From Devosia lucknowensis (lineage in GTDB: Bacteria > Pseudomonadota > Alphaproteobacteria > Rhizobiales > Devosiaceae): 64,000 bases of DNA. The notes beneath the pieces were generated by a model. That model was given only the letters and a program-made list of their open reading frames with translations. It did no database searches and was not told the DNA's origin. The stretch's first letter is position 1; the number at the start of each line of letters is the position of its first letter. A program made the position numbers and the translations under genes. The stretch lies in assembly GCF_900177655.1 (NCBI RefSeq), contig NZ_FXWK01000001.1, forward strand, positions 186,001 through 250,000, read 5' to 3'. Positions 48,765 to 57,279 of this stretch are shown here, in pieces.

Positions 48765-49922
48765 TCAAATCGCTCCACTGGAACGATTTGCCCTTTGGGA
48801 CGCCTCAAATCCCACATACCGGGCCCGCGGCCGGATCAGCGCGCCCGTCTCCACCTGCTCCAGTGCATGGGCGATCCACCCCACGCTCCGGGCCAGGGCG
48901 AAGATTTGCAGCGGCGCGGCCTCCGGCAGGTCGAAGGCCGCGACCAGTGCCGAGAGCGCGAAGTCGATATTGGGCCTGTCGCCTGTCAACCGCTCGCCCG
49001 CCTCCGCCAGCGCCGCAAACGGCTCGGGCAGGCGAAACGCCGCCATCAGCGCCGTGGCGCGCACATCGCCCTGCGGATAAAGCCGGTGCCCGAAGCACGC
49101 CAGCGTTTCTCCCTGCCGCAGATGCTGCGTCACCGCGGCCTCGGCGCCGTTCCTTTTCGCCCGGTCCACCAGTCCCGCCATGCTCTGGCTGGCCGTTCCG
49201 TGCAGCGGTCCGCTCAGCGCCGCTAGGCCCGCCAGCACAGCCGCCGAAAGCGGTGCGCCGGTCGAGGCGGTCACCCGCGCGGCAAAGGTGGAGGCATTGA
49301 GTTCGTGCTCGGCCAGCAGCACCAGCGCCCGCCGGATCGCGTCTGCCGCCTCGGGTCTCTGCCATTGCCCCGCCAGCCGCTCATGCACCGGCATCGTGCC
49401 CGGCGCCGCCAGCGCGCCTGCCAGAAACGACACGGTGCGGGCCGCATCCCCCAGCAGCACGCCGCGTGTGCGTCCCGTCGTCGGCATGTCGGTCGCCGCC
49501 AGTTCGGCCACGGCACGGTAGGCCGCAGGCATGCCCGGCGCCAGCGCCCGCGCCTTGCCGGCAAAGTCTACTTCCGATGCCGAGTTCCAGAGCAATCGCG
49601 CCACCGCGCCCAGCGTCGCCGTTTCCGCCAGCGCCACGGCATCCTGCCCGCGATACACTAGCCGCCCGTCCGCCACCGTGGCGATCCGCGTCTCGAGCAC
49701 CGGTTCGCCCCAGGCGATGCTCTCGGCGGCCACGGTGCGCGCCGGTCGCCGCCCCTGCTGCCGCCCGGCCAGCCGGTCCACATCGTCCTCCCGATAAAGG
49801 CTCTTGCGCGGATCGGCCGGATCGGGCCGCGCCGTGATGCGCCCGCGGCTGACATTGGCGTAGAGCGTTTGCGGTTTCGTGCCCATCCGCGCCAGGGCTT
49901 CATCCGCGGACAGCCAGCTCAT
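48765..49922 (-). CDS. Helix-turn-helix / citrate synthase-like fusion protein
   Basis: This 385-aa protein has an excisionase/MerR-like DNA-binding segment at residues 1-55 (LSADEALARMGTKPQTLYAN, then SLYREDDVDRLAGR) joined to a citrate synthase fold (about 70-375). The three catalytic positions of citrate synthase are kept: His in SGPLHGTAS, His in CFGHRLYPQGD and Asp in RPNIDFALS; the C-terminal LIRPRARYVG is also present. It may bind acetyl-CoA, oxaloacetate or similar compounds as a regulator, or be an active enzyme. Its last codons and stop come from a dispersed palindrome (48767-48789). It is divergent from the next gene across a perfect palindrome. Confidence 0.85.
   Translation of the reverse strand: MSWLSADEALARMGTKPQTLYANVSRGRITARPDPADPRKSLYREDDVDRLAGRQQGRRPARTVAAESIAWGEPVLETRIATVADGRLVYRGQDAVALAETATLGAVARLLWNSASEVDFAGKARALAPGMPAAYRAVAELAATDMPTTGRTRGVLLGDAARTVSFLAGALAAPGTMPVHERLAGQWQRPEAADAIRRALVLLAEHELNASTFAARVTASTGAPLSAAVLAGLAALSGPLHGTASQSMAGLVDRAKRNGAEAAVTQHLRQGETLACFGHRLYPQGDVRATALMAAFRLPEPFAALAEAGERLTGDRPNIDFALSALVAAFDLPEAAPLQIFALARSVGWIAHALEQVETGALIRPRARYVGFEASQRANRSSGAI
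48767..48789. repeat. Dispersed palindrome forming the 3' end of the HTH-citrate synthase gene
   Basis: AAATCGCTCCACTGGAACGA then TTT is a second copy of the element at 539-563. It overlaps the last eight codons or so of the fusion gene (residues about ANRSSGAI). Confidence 0.7.
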
Positions 49923-49944
49923 TCATGCCTCGCATTGATCTAAT

Positions 49945-49972
49945 TGATCAAGATTGACGTCAATCTTGATCA
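49945..49972. promoter_or_regulatory. Perfect 28-bp palindrome between two citrate synthase genes
   Basis: TGATCAAGATTGAC is followed directly by its exact reverse complement GTCAATCTTGATCA. A TTGACG -35-like hexamer lies at its centre on both strands, and the start codons are 23 bases (left) and 35 bases (right) away. It is the probable operator through which the HTH fusion protein controls both genes. Confidence 0.8.
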
Positions 49973-50006
49973 TGCCAATCTAGGGCGAAACAACAAGGAG
50001 AACAAC

Positions 50007-51092
50007 ATGTCCGGTCTCGACAATGTCATTGCCGCCGAAACCCGCCTGAGCGAAGTCGATGGCGCCAACGGACGCCTGGTGATCTGCGGCCACAGCCTCG
50101 ACGATCTCGCCGGGAACGTTCCATACGAGGACGTGCTGGCCCTGCTGCTCCCCGATCTCCTCGGCCCAAATCCCCAGGCCATCCGTGCCGATCTCGGCCA
50201 GGCCCGCGTGGTTGCCTTCCGCCAACTTGCCCATCTCGATGCCGAACTCGCCGCGCTCCCCGTGACCGAGGCCCTGCGCGCCCTGATGGCGCGTCTGCCC
50301 GACGGCGAGGATCGCGAGACCGCATTGCTGCAGATCGCCGCGCCCGCCGTCTTCGTGCCGGCTCTGGTCCGCCGCCAGGCGGGGCAGGGAGCCATCGCCC
50401 CCGATCCGGCCCGCGCCCATGCCGCCGATATGCTGGCCATGCTGACCGGTGCCGATCCCGGGGCCGAGGCCGTCCGCGCGCTCGATACCTACCTCGTGAC
50501 CGTCTCCGATCACGGCCTCAATGCCTCAACCTTCACTGCCCGCGTCGTCGCCTCCACCCGGGCCGGTTATGCCTCGGCGGTCGTCGCAGCCCTTGGCGCG
50601 CTCAAGGGCCCGCTCCACGGCGGCGCCCCCGGTCCGGTGCTCGATATGCTCGATGCCATCGGCACGCCCGCCAATGCGGCCGACTGGATCGACGCGGCCC
50701 TGGTTCGTGGGGAGCGTCTCATGGGGTTCGGGCACCGCGTTTATCGTGTGCGCGATCCGCGCGCCGATGCCCTCAAGGGCGCGCTTCGGCGGCTCGGCGC
50801 TGCCGGCGGCATGGATGCCGGGCGTCTGGCCCTGGCCGAGGCCATCGAGCGCGACGCCCTCACGGCCCTGCGCGCCCGCAAGCCCGATCGCGTGCTGGAA
50901 ACCAATGTGGAATTTTTCACCGCGCTCCTGCTCGAAGCGCTGGGCTTCCCGCGCGATGCCTTTACCGGCGTGTTCGCCGCGGGCCGCGTCGGCGGCTGGG
51001 TCGCCCATGCGCACGAGCAGATCGAGACCGGCCGCCTCATCCGCCCGCAATCGCGCTATGTCGGCCCGCAACCCGCCGGCCGCGCTGCCTAG
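50007..51092 (+). CDS. Citrate synthase / methylcitrate synthase homologue
   Basis: This 361-aa stand-alone citrate synthase-fold protein keeps the two catalytic histidines (KGPLHGGAPG and GFGHRVYRVRDPR) and the late arginine segment LIRPQSRYVG, but the third catalytic position reads NVEF where the classical enzyme has NVDF. It may make citrate, methylcitrate or another Claisen product. AAGGAG six bases before ATG 50007 sets the start. It is divergent from and clearly related to the HTH-fused paralogue and is presumably its regulatory target. Confidence 0.85.
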   Translation: MSGLDNVIAAETRLSEVDGANGRLVICGHSLDDLAGNVPYEDVLALLLPDLLGPNPQAIRADLGQARVVAFRQLAHLDAELAALPVTEALRALMARLPDGEDRETALLQIAAPAVFVPALVRRQAGQGAIAPDPARAHAADMLAMLTGADPGAEAVRALDTYLVTVSDHGLNASTFTARVVASTRAGYASAVVAALGALKGPLHGGAPGPVLDMLDAIGTPANAADWIDAALVRGERLMGFGHRVYRVRDPRADALKGALRRLGAAGGMDAGRLALAEAIERDALTALRARKPDRVLETNVEFFTALLLEALGFPRDAFTGVFAAGRVGGWVAHAHEQIETGRLIRPQSRYVGPQPAGRAA

Positions 51093-51787
51093 AGCCGGTT
51101 TGGCGCCAGCCAGGCGGAAATCTCAAGCGCGTCCCGCTCGCCCAGATCGTGCCCACCGGGCACGGTCTGGACGTCGACCCCGGCGCCCGCCTTGCGCAGT
51201 ACCACGGCCAGCCTTTCGCCCTCTGTCCGGAATGCGTCCCGCTCGCCCAGCACGATCAGCACCGCCACGCCGTCCAACCGCGTCTCCGGCGCCTGGTCGA
51301 GAACCATCGCCGGCCGCAGCAGCACTGCCCGCCGCACCATGCCCGGATGCAGCAGCATGGCCGCACCCAGTAGATTTGCCCCGTTGGAATAGCCCAGCGC
51401 CGCCAGCTTGTCTTCGTCGAGCCCATAGGCGCCGCGCGCCTCATCGAAGAACGCGTCCAGCGCCCCCGCCTCGAAGCGGATATCCTTCTGGTCGAAGATG
51501 GCCGGCCCGAAACTGCGGAACCAGCGGCGCGATCCGGTTTCGGTACTGCGGCCCCTGAGGCCCAGCAATGTCGCATCCGGCAGCGCCTTGTGCGCCAGCG
51601 GCATCAGGTCGGTTTCGTCCCCGCCCGTGCCATGCAGCAGCGCGATCACCCGTCCATCGGGCCGGTCAGGCGTGAAGAAGCGGTGCTCATAAATCAGGTC
51701 GCGATAGATCACTCGCTCGCCGCCCGGCAGGCCGAACTGCGGCAGCATGACCTTCAGCGCTTCCGGGTCAGCCGCATCGGGCGGCAT
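51089..51787 (-). CDS. MhqD-like alpha/beta hydrolase, probably the 3' half of a split fusion
   Basis: This 232-aa carboxylesterase-type hydrolase has ALLHGTGGDETDLMPLA (oxyanion region), nucleophile elbow ALGYSNGANLLG, and late acid/histidine elements LGERDAF and GGHDLGE. In Firmicutes MhqD acts in quinone resistance next to the dioxygenase MhqO. The N-terminal MPPDAADPEALKVMLPQF looks like the expected end of an MhqO-type domain, so this reading frame probably continues the upstream gene after a one-base loss near 51796. ATG 51748 is an alternative start. It converges on the citrate synthase gene with a 4-base overlap. Confidence 0.8.
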   Translation of the reverse strand: MPPDAADPEALKVMLPQFGLPGGERVIYRDLIYEHRFFTPDRPDGRVIALLHGTGGDETDLMPLAHKALPDATLLGLRGRSTETGSRRWFRSFGPAIFDQKDIRFEAGALDAFFDEARGAYGLDEDKLAALGYSNGANLLGAAMLLHPGMVRRAVLLRPAMVLDQAPETRLDGVAVLIVLGERDAFRTEGERLAVVLRKAGAGVDVQTVPGGHDLGERDALEISAWLAPNRL

Positions 51788-52635
51788 GAACAGCTTTCGC
51801 CCAGGGTTTCGAGCGGCTCGTCCAGGGTAAAGCCCGGTCCGTCGCTGGCCATCTCGATCAGCGTCCCGCCCGGCTCGCGCACATAGAGCGAGGTGAAATA
51901 GTGCCGGTCATGCAGGTTCGTGAGGCTCGAATTGCGCTTGCGCAGCTCGGCCTCCACAGCCTCGACTTCCGCGGCGTCCACAGCCCGCACCGCCACGTGG
52001 TCCACCGTCCCCGTGCCCGGCGCTCCACCCCAGAAACCACCGGCATCCCTGATATCGAGCACATCGCCTGCTTCCGACACCAGTCGCCGGATTGGTCCCT
52101 CCGTCGGGCCGCTCCGGAAGCCGAAAGAGCGCGTCAGGAAATCGATTGTCTCTTCCTGCACCTCCGAAAGAAGCGTCACCCCGCGTATGCGGCGGATCCG
52201 GTGTTCGGCGGGGATATCGCTGTCCGGCATCTCCAGCGCCGGCACATCTGCGCTCACCAGCTTCAGGAGAACCCCGTCGGGATCGCGCAGCCGCAGCACG
52301 GTCTCGCCGAATTCCTGCGCGGTGCCCTCCACCTTCACCTGATGCGTCAGCGCGCGTTCGAGCCAGAACCCGATCGAGCCTGGCGCGATGGCCAGCGCCA
52401 CTTCGCTCACCTGGCCCGCGCCGGCCTGTCCCGGCGATCCGCCCTGCCACACGAGAAAGGTGATCAGCGCTCCCGGTGTGGCCTGGTAGTCGCCGTAAAA
52501 CAGGTGCAGTTGCCGCGCGTCTTCATAGCCGCCCGTGCGCTTGACCAGCCGCAGACCCAGGAACCCGGCATAGAAATCCACATTGGCCTGCACATCCTTG
52601 GTGATCAGCGTGACGTGGTGGATGCCTGAGGTCAT
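51754..52635 (-). CDS. MhqO-like ring-cleaving dioxygenase (VOC family), frameshifted end
   Basis: This 293-aa protein has two vicinal-oxygen-chelate modules, with GIHHVTLITKDVQANVDFYA at the start, QLHLFYGD, VDHVAVRAVD and GGTLIEMASD carrying the metal ligands. MhqO-type enzymes are linked to detoxifying hydroquinones. The last residues GESCSCRPMRLTRKR do not fit the family; adding one A in the GAAAGC run at about 51795-51797 would instead read LGEKLFMPPDAADPE and run straight into the hydrolase. I chose ATG 52635 (MTSGIHHV). Confidence 0.85.
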   Translation of the reverse strand: MTSGIHHVTLITKDVQANVDFYAGFLGLRLVKRTGGYEDARQLHLFYGDYQATPGALITFLVWQGGSPGQAGAGQVSEVALAIAPGSIGFWLERALTHQVKVEGTAQEFGETVLRLRDPDGVLLKLVSADVPALEMPDSDIPAEHRIRRIRGVTLLSEVQEETIDFLTRSFGFRSGPTEGPIRRLVSEAGDVLDIRDAGGFWGGAPGTGTVDHVAVRAVDAAEVEAVEAELRKRNSSLTNLHDRHYFTSLYVREPGGTLIEMASDGPGFTLDEPLETLGESCSCRPMRLTRKR

Positions 52636-52639
52636 CGGA

Positions 52640-53041
52640 TCAAAGTCCACAATCGCTGAGTGCGGCGCCTGTTGCGTCGACGCTCATATCGTAGAGGACA
52701 CCGCCCGTCAGGCCTGCAAAGGGCGCGCAGATTGCGCCCGTATCCGCCTGACAAGGGGCCATGACATTGTTGACGGTGAGCAGGTCGCAATCGCCATCGC
52801 AGCTGGCATGGCGCACGAAACTGACTTCCGCATCCGTCATGAACAATATGCGCTCGTCTGCGTCCACCTTGGACATGACTTTAGCGATATGGGGACAGGC
52901 ATTGGTCACATTGCTGATCAGAAACCTGCCGCCGCCGCCCATCCCCAAAGCCTGTTTGGCCCGCTCTTCGTCAAGCACGGTTTCGGCCATGGCGGGCATG
53001 GAAAGAAAGGCGAGGGCAGTGGCGAAAATGGCGCGCTTCAT
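52640..53041 (-). CDS. Small secreted cysteine-containing protein
   Basis: This 133-aa protein has a signal peptide (MKRAIFATALAFLSMPAMA) and six cysteines in the mature part (NACPHI, SCDGDC, APCQ, AICAP, DCGL), suggesting disulphides in the periplasm. An AAGGA ribosome site supports ATG 53041. It lies 8 bases after mutL and 4 bases before the dioxygenase gene, so it should share their transcript. I do not recognise the family. Confidence 0.72.
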   Translation of the reverse strand: MKRAIFATALAFLSMPAMAETVLDEERAKQALGMGGGGRFLISNVTNACPHIAKVMSKVDADERILFMTDAEVSFVRHASCDGDCDLLTVNNVMAPCQADTGAICAPFAGLTGGVLYDMSVDATGAALSDCGL

Positions 53042-53049
53042 GGCAATCC

Positions 53050-54873
53050 TTATCTGCTCCGCCCGAACAGGCGCTCGATGTCGCCCTTCTTGAGCTCCAC
53101 ATAGGTTGGCCGCCCATGGATGCACTGGCCCGAATGGGGCGTCGCTTCCATGTCGCGCAGCAGCGCATTCATTTCATCGACGCGCAATCTGCGCCCCGAG
53201 CGGACCGAGCCGTGGCACGCCATGCGCCCGATGATTGCCTCCATGCGTTCACTCAGCGCCGCCGTGCTGTCCCATTCCGCCAGCCCGTCGGCCAGGTCCC
53301 GCACCAGCCCTGCAATGTCGCTGGATCCCAGAAGGGCGGGGGTTTCCCGCACTGCGATGGCGCGCGGCCCGAACCGGTCAAGATAAAGCCCGAAGCGTTC
53401 GAGCTCCGGCGCGGCCTCTTGGAGCCGCGCGCAGTCTTCTTCGGGCAGTTCCACGATGATCGGGATCAGTTGCGCCTGGCTCGCGACCGGCCCTGAAGCC
53501 AGCTGCGCCTTGAACCGCTCGTAGACCAGCCGCTCGTGGGCGGCGTGCTGGTCCACCAGCAGCAGCGCGTCGCCGTTCTGCGCGATGATGTAGTTGTCGA
53601 ACATCTGCGCCCGCGCCGTACCGAGCGGAAAGTCCTCGGTCGGCGCGGCCGCGACGGCGGGCTCCACCCTGGCGCTCGGCTCGGTAAAACCGTCCAGCCT
53701 TGATGGCGAAGCATCGAGGTTGAGCGGCGCACGGCCGCCCCCGAAATCGAGCCGTTGCGGCTGGTAGCGTGCCCCCCAGGAGCCAGTGGGCGCAATCGGG
53801 GCAGGGGCAGCCGGTTCGGCCATTTCGGGGGCGGAGAAGGCGCCCAGTATGTCCTCGGCCACACTGGTCGAGGCCTTGAACCCGGCTGCCGCCAGCGCCA
53901 GCCCGATGGCCTTGATCACGGCGCCGCGGACTGCGCCCTGGTCACGGAATCGCAACTCGGCCTTCGCCGGATGCACATTGACGTCGACCTCCGCCGGGTC
54001 GATGGCGATGTAGAGCGACACGACCGGAAAGCGGTCGCGAAACACGTAGTCGGCATAGGCCGCGCGCACCGCGCCGACCAGCACCTTGTCGCGCACCGAC
54101 CTTCCATTCACGAAATAGAACTGAGACAGCGAATTGGCCCGCGTATAGGTCGGCAGGCCTGCCATGCCGGCCACCACGATACCGTGCCGCGCGGTGGCGA
54201 GAGTCACGGCATTCTCGACGAAGTCGCTGCCCATCACCTGCCCAAGGCGGCCGCCGAGCGCCCCTTCGCCCACCACGGCGGGCCAGTTCGACGCCGTCCG
54301 GTCGCTGCCCTCGAGCACGAAGTGGATTTCCGGATTGGCCATGGCCAGCCGCTTCATCACATCGGTTATCGCGGCCGTTTCGGATCGCGCGGTCTTGAGG
54401 AACTTTCGCCGTGCAGGGACCTGTCCGAACAGGTCCTTCACCTCGATGACGGTGCCGCGGTTCATCGCTTGCGGCATGGGTCCGCTGCGCCGGCCGTTAT
54501 CGACGACGATCACCATGCCGCTTTCGGCGTCGTGCGTGCGCGACGCCACCGACAGGCGCGATACCGACCCGATCGAGGCCAGCGCTTCGCCGCGGAAGCC
54601 CAGGGTTCTGATGTCGTCGAGATCGTCCACCGAAAGCTTGCTCGTGGCGTGGCGTTCCACCGAGAGCAGCAGGTCGTCGCGATCCATGCCGTGCCCGTCA
54701 TCGGCGATGCGGATCAGGTCCATGCCGCCATTGGCCGTTGTCACGGTGATGCGGCGCGCCCCCGCATCGATGGAATTTTCCACCAGTTCCTTCACCACGC
54801 TCGCGGGTCGCTCCACCACCTCGCCGGCGGCAATGCGATTGATCAGGTCTTCGGGTAGCTGGCGGATGGGCAA
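53050..54873 (-). CDS. mutL: DNA mismatch repair protein MutL
   Basis: This 607-aa GHKL ATPase couples MutS mismatch recognition to strand incision. N-terminal motifs are INRIAAGEVVERPASVVKEL, DDGHGM and TLGFRGEALASI. The C-terminal domain has DQHAAHERLVYE, the metal-binding DQHA(X)2E(X)4E endonuclease motif, and ACHGSVRSGRRL. It starts at TTG (MPIRQLPEDL), eight bases after CAGGAGA, matching the family start. It heads the minus-strand run. Confidence 0.97.
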   Translation of the reverse strand: MPIRQLPEDLINRIAAGEVVERPASVVKELVENSIDAGARRITVTTANGGMDLIRIADDGHGMDRDDLLLSVERHATSKLSVDDLDDIRTLGFRGEALASIGSVSRLSVASRTHDAESGMVIVVDNGRRSGPMPQAMNRGTVIEVKDLFGQVPARRKFLKTARSETAAITDVMKRLAMANPEIHFVLEGSDRTASNWPAVVGEGALGGRLGQVMGSDFVENAVTLATARHGIVVAGMAGLPTYTRANSLSQFYFVNGRSVRDKVLVGAVRAAYADYVFRDRFPVVSLYIAIDPAEVDVNVHPAKAELRFRDQGAVRGAVIKAIGLALAAAGFKASTSVAEDILGAFSAPEMAEPAAPAPIAPTGSWGARYQPQRLDFGGGRAPLNLDASPSRLDGFTEPSARVEPAVAAAPTEDFPLGTARAQMFDNYIIAQNGDALLLVDQHAAHERLVYERFKAQLASGPVASQAQLIPIIVELPEEDCARLQEAAPELERFGLYLDRFGPRAIAVRETPALLGSSDIAGLVRDLADGLAEWDSTAALSERMEAIIGRMACHGSVRSGRRLRVDEMNALLRDMEATPHSGQCIHGRPTYVELKKGDIERLFGRSR

Positions 54874-54968
54874 GGGCGATTCTCCTGACGCCCAATATAG
54901 GGCAGCGATCACGCCCTGCCGACCCGGCTGGGCACGTTGGCCTGTTCATATCCACTGGCAGGCTTCTC

Positions 54969-56729
54969 ATGCGCACCCAACCCATTGACCGCATCCCGCC
55001 TCTGGGGTTCCCTGCGCTCATGACCACCATCCCCTCGCCAGAACAGTCCCGTTGGAGCCGTTGGGCCAACGCCGTCTGGGATCGGGTGGCCTATCACCTG
55101 TCGCCGCCGGGGCTTCTGGTCGGGGCCATATTCTTTGCCCTCTCGCTCACCCCATCGCTGCTGCCGCGCACCGAGATCGTGCAGGGCGTGCTGTCGGGAT
55201 GCTGCTTTGCCGTGGGCTATGGTTTCGGCAATCTGGGACACTGGCTCTGGAACTATCTCGGCCTCAAGGTGCCACCCGGACCAGTCACCCGGGCTCTCGG
55301 CGTCCTGGCGGCGCTGGCCTGCATCATCCTCATGCTGGTCGCCCTCTGGCATTCCAACACCTGGCAGAATTCGGTGCGTTCGGTCATGGGCCTGATGCCC
55401 GTGGACCGGAGCCAGCCGCTGTTGATCGCCGCCATGGCCTTTCCCGTCGGCGCCGGCCTCCTGATCGCTGGCAAGATCCTGGTTACGCTGATCCGCATCG
55501 TCTGGCGCTGGCTGACCCCGCATCTGCCGCGCCGCGCGGCCTTCGTGCTTGCCACGGCCATCGTCCTGCTGCTCGGCAGCATCCTGGTCAACAACCTTTT
55601 CCTGCGCATGGCCCTGCGCGCCGCCGACAATTTCTATCAGCAGCTCGATGCGCTCGTCTCGTCCGAGGCCGAGCCGCCCTCCGCCTGGTATCAGACCGGC
55701 AGCGACCAGTCGCTGATCGATTGGGACACCATCGGCCGCGACTCCCGGGTCTACGTGCGTTCCGGCCCCGATGCCGCGAAAATCCGGGCCGTCACCGGCC
55801 AGCCCGCCATCGAACCGCTCCGCACCTATGTGGGGCTGCGCTCGGCCCCGACGGCTCAGGATCGCGCCAACCTGGCCCTTGCCGAATTGCAGCGCATCGG
55901 CGCCTTCGAGCGCTCCGTGCTGGTCCTCGTCATGCCCGTCGGTACCGGCTGGGTCGATCGGGCCGCCATCGACACGCTCGAATATCTCCACCACGGCGAT
56001 GTCGCGAGCGTCGCGGTCCAGTACTCCTATCTCACCAGCGTCCTGTCGCTGTGGATCGAGCCCGAACTCGGCACCGAGACCGCGCAGGCGCTGTTCAACA
56101 CCGTCTACGGCTACTGGACACAGCTGCCCAGGGATAGCCGGCCGCGTCTCTATCTCCACGGTCTCAGCCTCGGGGCCCTGGCATCGCAGAACTCCACCAC
56201 CGTCTACGATGTTCTGGCCGATCCCTTCGATGGAGCGCTCTGGGCCGGACCGCCGTTTTCCAGCTCGGTCTGGAGCCGCATGACCGAGAACCGCCAGCCC
56301 GGCACGCCCGCCTGGCTGCCGCGCTTCGGCAATTCCTCGTCCGTCCGCTTCATGAACCAGTCGGGCGCCAGGGGCTGGGATGGCCTCGCCTGGGGCCCGA
56401 TGCGGATCCTCTTCCTTCAGTATGCCAGCGACCCGATCGTTTTCTTTTCCTTCGATGCTGACTGGCGCCGCCCCGACTGGCTCGATGCCCCGCGTGGTCC
56501 CGACGTGTCTCCGGCCCTCAACTGGTATCCGGTCGTGACATTCCTGCAGCTCGCGCTCGATGCGGCACTGGCGCAGACCGCGCCTGTCGGTTACGGACAT
56601 GTCTATGCCCCGGCCCACTATATCGATGCCTGGACGGCGGTGACCCAGCCGCCGGACTGGACGCCGGCCAGCCTCGAAGCGCTGAAGCGGGCTATCAATC
56701 CCCAGGACTATGCCGTGATCCGCAAATGA
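54969..56729 (+). CDS. Membrane-anchored alpha/beta hydrolase (Abhydrolase_9 type)
   Basis: This 586-aa protein has about four to five transmembrane helices in the first 230 residues (from LLVGAIFFALSLTPSLLPRT) and a C-terminal hydrolase domain with the nucleophile elbow LYLHGLSLGALAS. SFxLTPSLLPR-type phrases are typical of the Abhydrolase_9 N-terminal domain. The substrate is unknown, possibly a lipid. ATG 55020 is an alternative start. Its stop overlaps the tadA start (ATGA). Confidence 0.85.
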   Translation: MRTQPIDRIPPLGFPALMTTIPSPEQSRWSRWANAVWDRVAYHLSPPGLLVGAIFFALSLTPSLLPRTEIVQGVLSGCCFAVGYGFGNLGHWLWNYLGLKVPPGPVTRALGVLAALACIILMLVALWHSNTWQNSVRSVMGLMPVDRSQPLLIAAMAFPVGAGLLIAGKILVTLIRIVWRWLTPHLPRRAAFVLATAIVLLLGSILVNNLFLRMALRAADNFYQQLDALVSSEAEPPSAWYQTGSDQSLIDWDTIGRDSRVYVRSGPDAAKIRAVTGQPAIEPLRTYVGLRSAPTAQDRANLALAELQRIGAFERSVLVLVMPVGTGWVDRAAIDTLEYLHHGDVASVAVQYSYLTSVLSLWIEPELGTETAQALFNTVYGYWTQLPRDSRPRLYLHGLSLGALASQNSTTVYDVLADPFDGALWAGPPFSSSVWSRMTENRQPGTPAWLPRFGNSSSVRFMNQSGARGWDGLAWGPMRILFLQYASDPIVFFSFDADWRRPDWLDAPRGPDVSPALNWYPVVTFLQLALDAALAQTAPVGYGHVYAPAHYIDAWTAVTQPPDWTPASLEALKRAINPQDYAVIRK

Positions 56730-57190
56730 CCCTCGCCACCACCGACAGACCGATGGATCTCGCTTTGGCGCTGGCCGAAGAAGCCGCTGCCAATGGCGAG
56801 GCCCCCGTCGGCGCCGTCATCGTGGAAGGCACCCGCGTCCTCGCGGCCGAGCGCAACCGCATGCAGGCCCTGCGCGATCCCACCGCCCATGCCGAGTTCC
56901 TCGCCATGCGCACGGCGCTCGCGGTGCGCGGCACCGGCCGGCTCGATGGCTGCGACCTCTACGTGACCCTCGAACCCTGCGCCATGTGCGCCGGCGCCAT
57001 CGCCCACACCCGCCTGCGCCGCGTCTATTTCGCTGCCGAGGACATCAAGGCCGGCGCCGTCGAAAACGGCATCCGTCTCTTCGATCAGCCCACCTGCCAT
57101 CATCGTCCCGAGGTCGTCGGCGGCCTCTCTGCCGCACGTGCCGAAGCCATGCTGGTCGATTTCTTCCGCACCCTCCGCAACTCAGGCTAG
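56726..57190 (+). CDS. tadA: tRNA-specific adenosine deaminase (TadA)
   Basis: This 154-aa zinc deaminase has the HAE motif in PTAHAEFLAM and the PCxxC motif in TLEPCAMCAGAIAH. TadA makes inosine at position 34 of tRNA-Arg. The sequence fits TadA better than a guanine or cytosine deaminase (RLRRVYFAAEDIKAGAV). It is translationally coupled to the upstream hydrolase gene. Confidence 0.92.
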   Translation: MTLATTDRPMDLALALAEEAAANGEAPVGAVIVEGTRVLAAERNRMQALRDPTAHAEFLAMRTALAVRGTGRLDGCDLYVTLEPCAMCAGAIAHTRLRRVYFAAEDIKAGAVENGIRLFDQPTCHHRPEVVGGLSAARAEAMLVDFFRTLRNSG

Positions 57191-57207
57191 GCGCTCCAAC
57201 ACGTCGT

Positions 57208-57247
57208 GTCAAAAATATTTGACTCAATGTTGGAAATATTGGATATC
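57208..57247 (+). promoter_or_regulatory. Promoter with AT-rich palindromic operator
   Basis: GTCAAAAATATTTGAC (57208-57223) is a palindrome with one mismatch and overlaps a TTGACT -35 box (57219-57224); GATATC follows after 17 bases as -10 (57242-57247). The AT-rich tract stands out in this GC-rich window. The HTH protein encoded two genes on may bind here. Confidence 0.55.
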
Positions 57248-57279
57248 AGGACAACGAAACTTTCCATCGGGGACTTCTG

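Noticed and set aside
54909..56618. A 569-codon minus-strand frame opposite the membrane alpha/beta hydrolase
   Set aside because: The plus-strand protein has hydrophobic helices and a GLSLG nucleophile motif; the opposite frame is a shadow.
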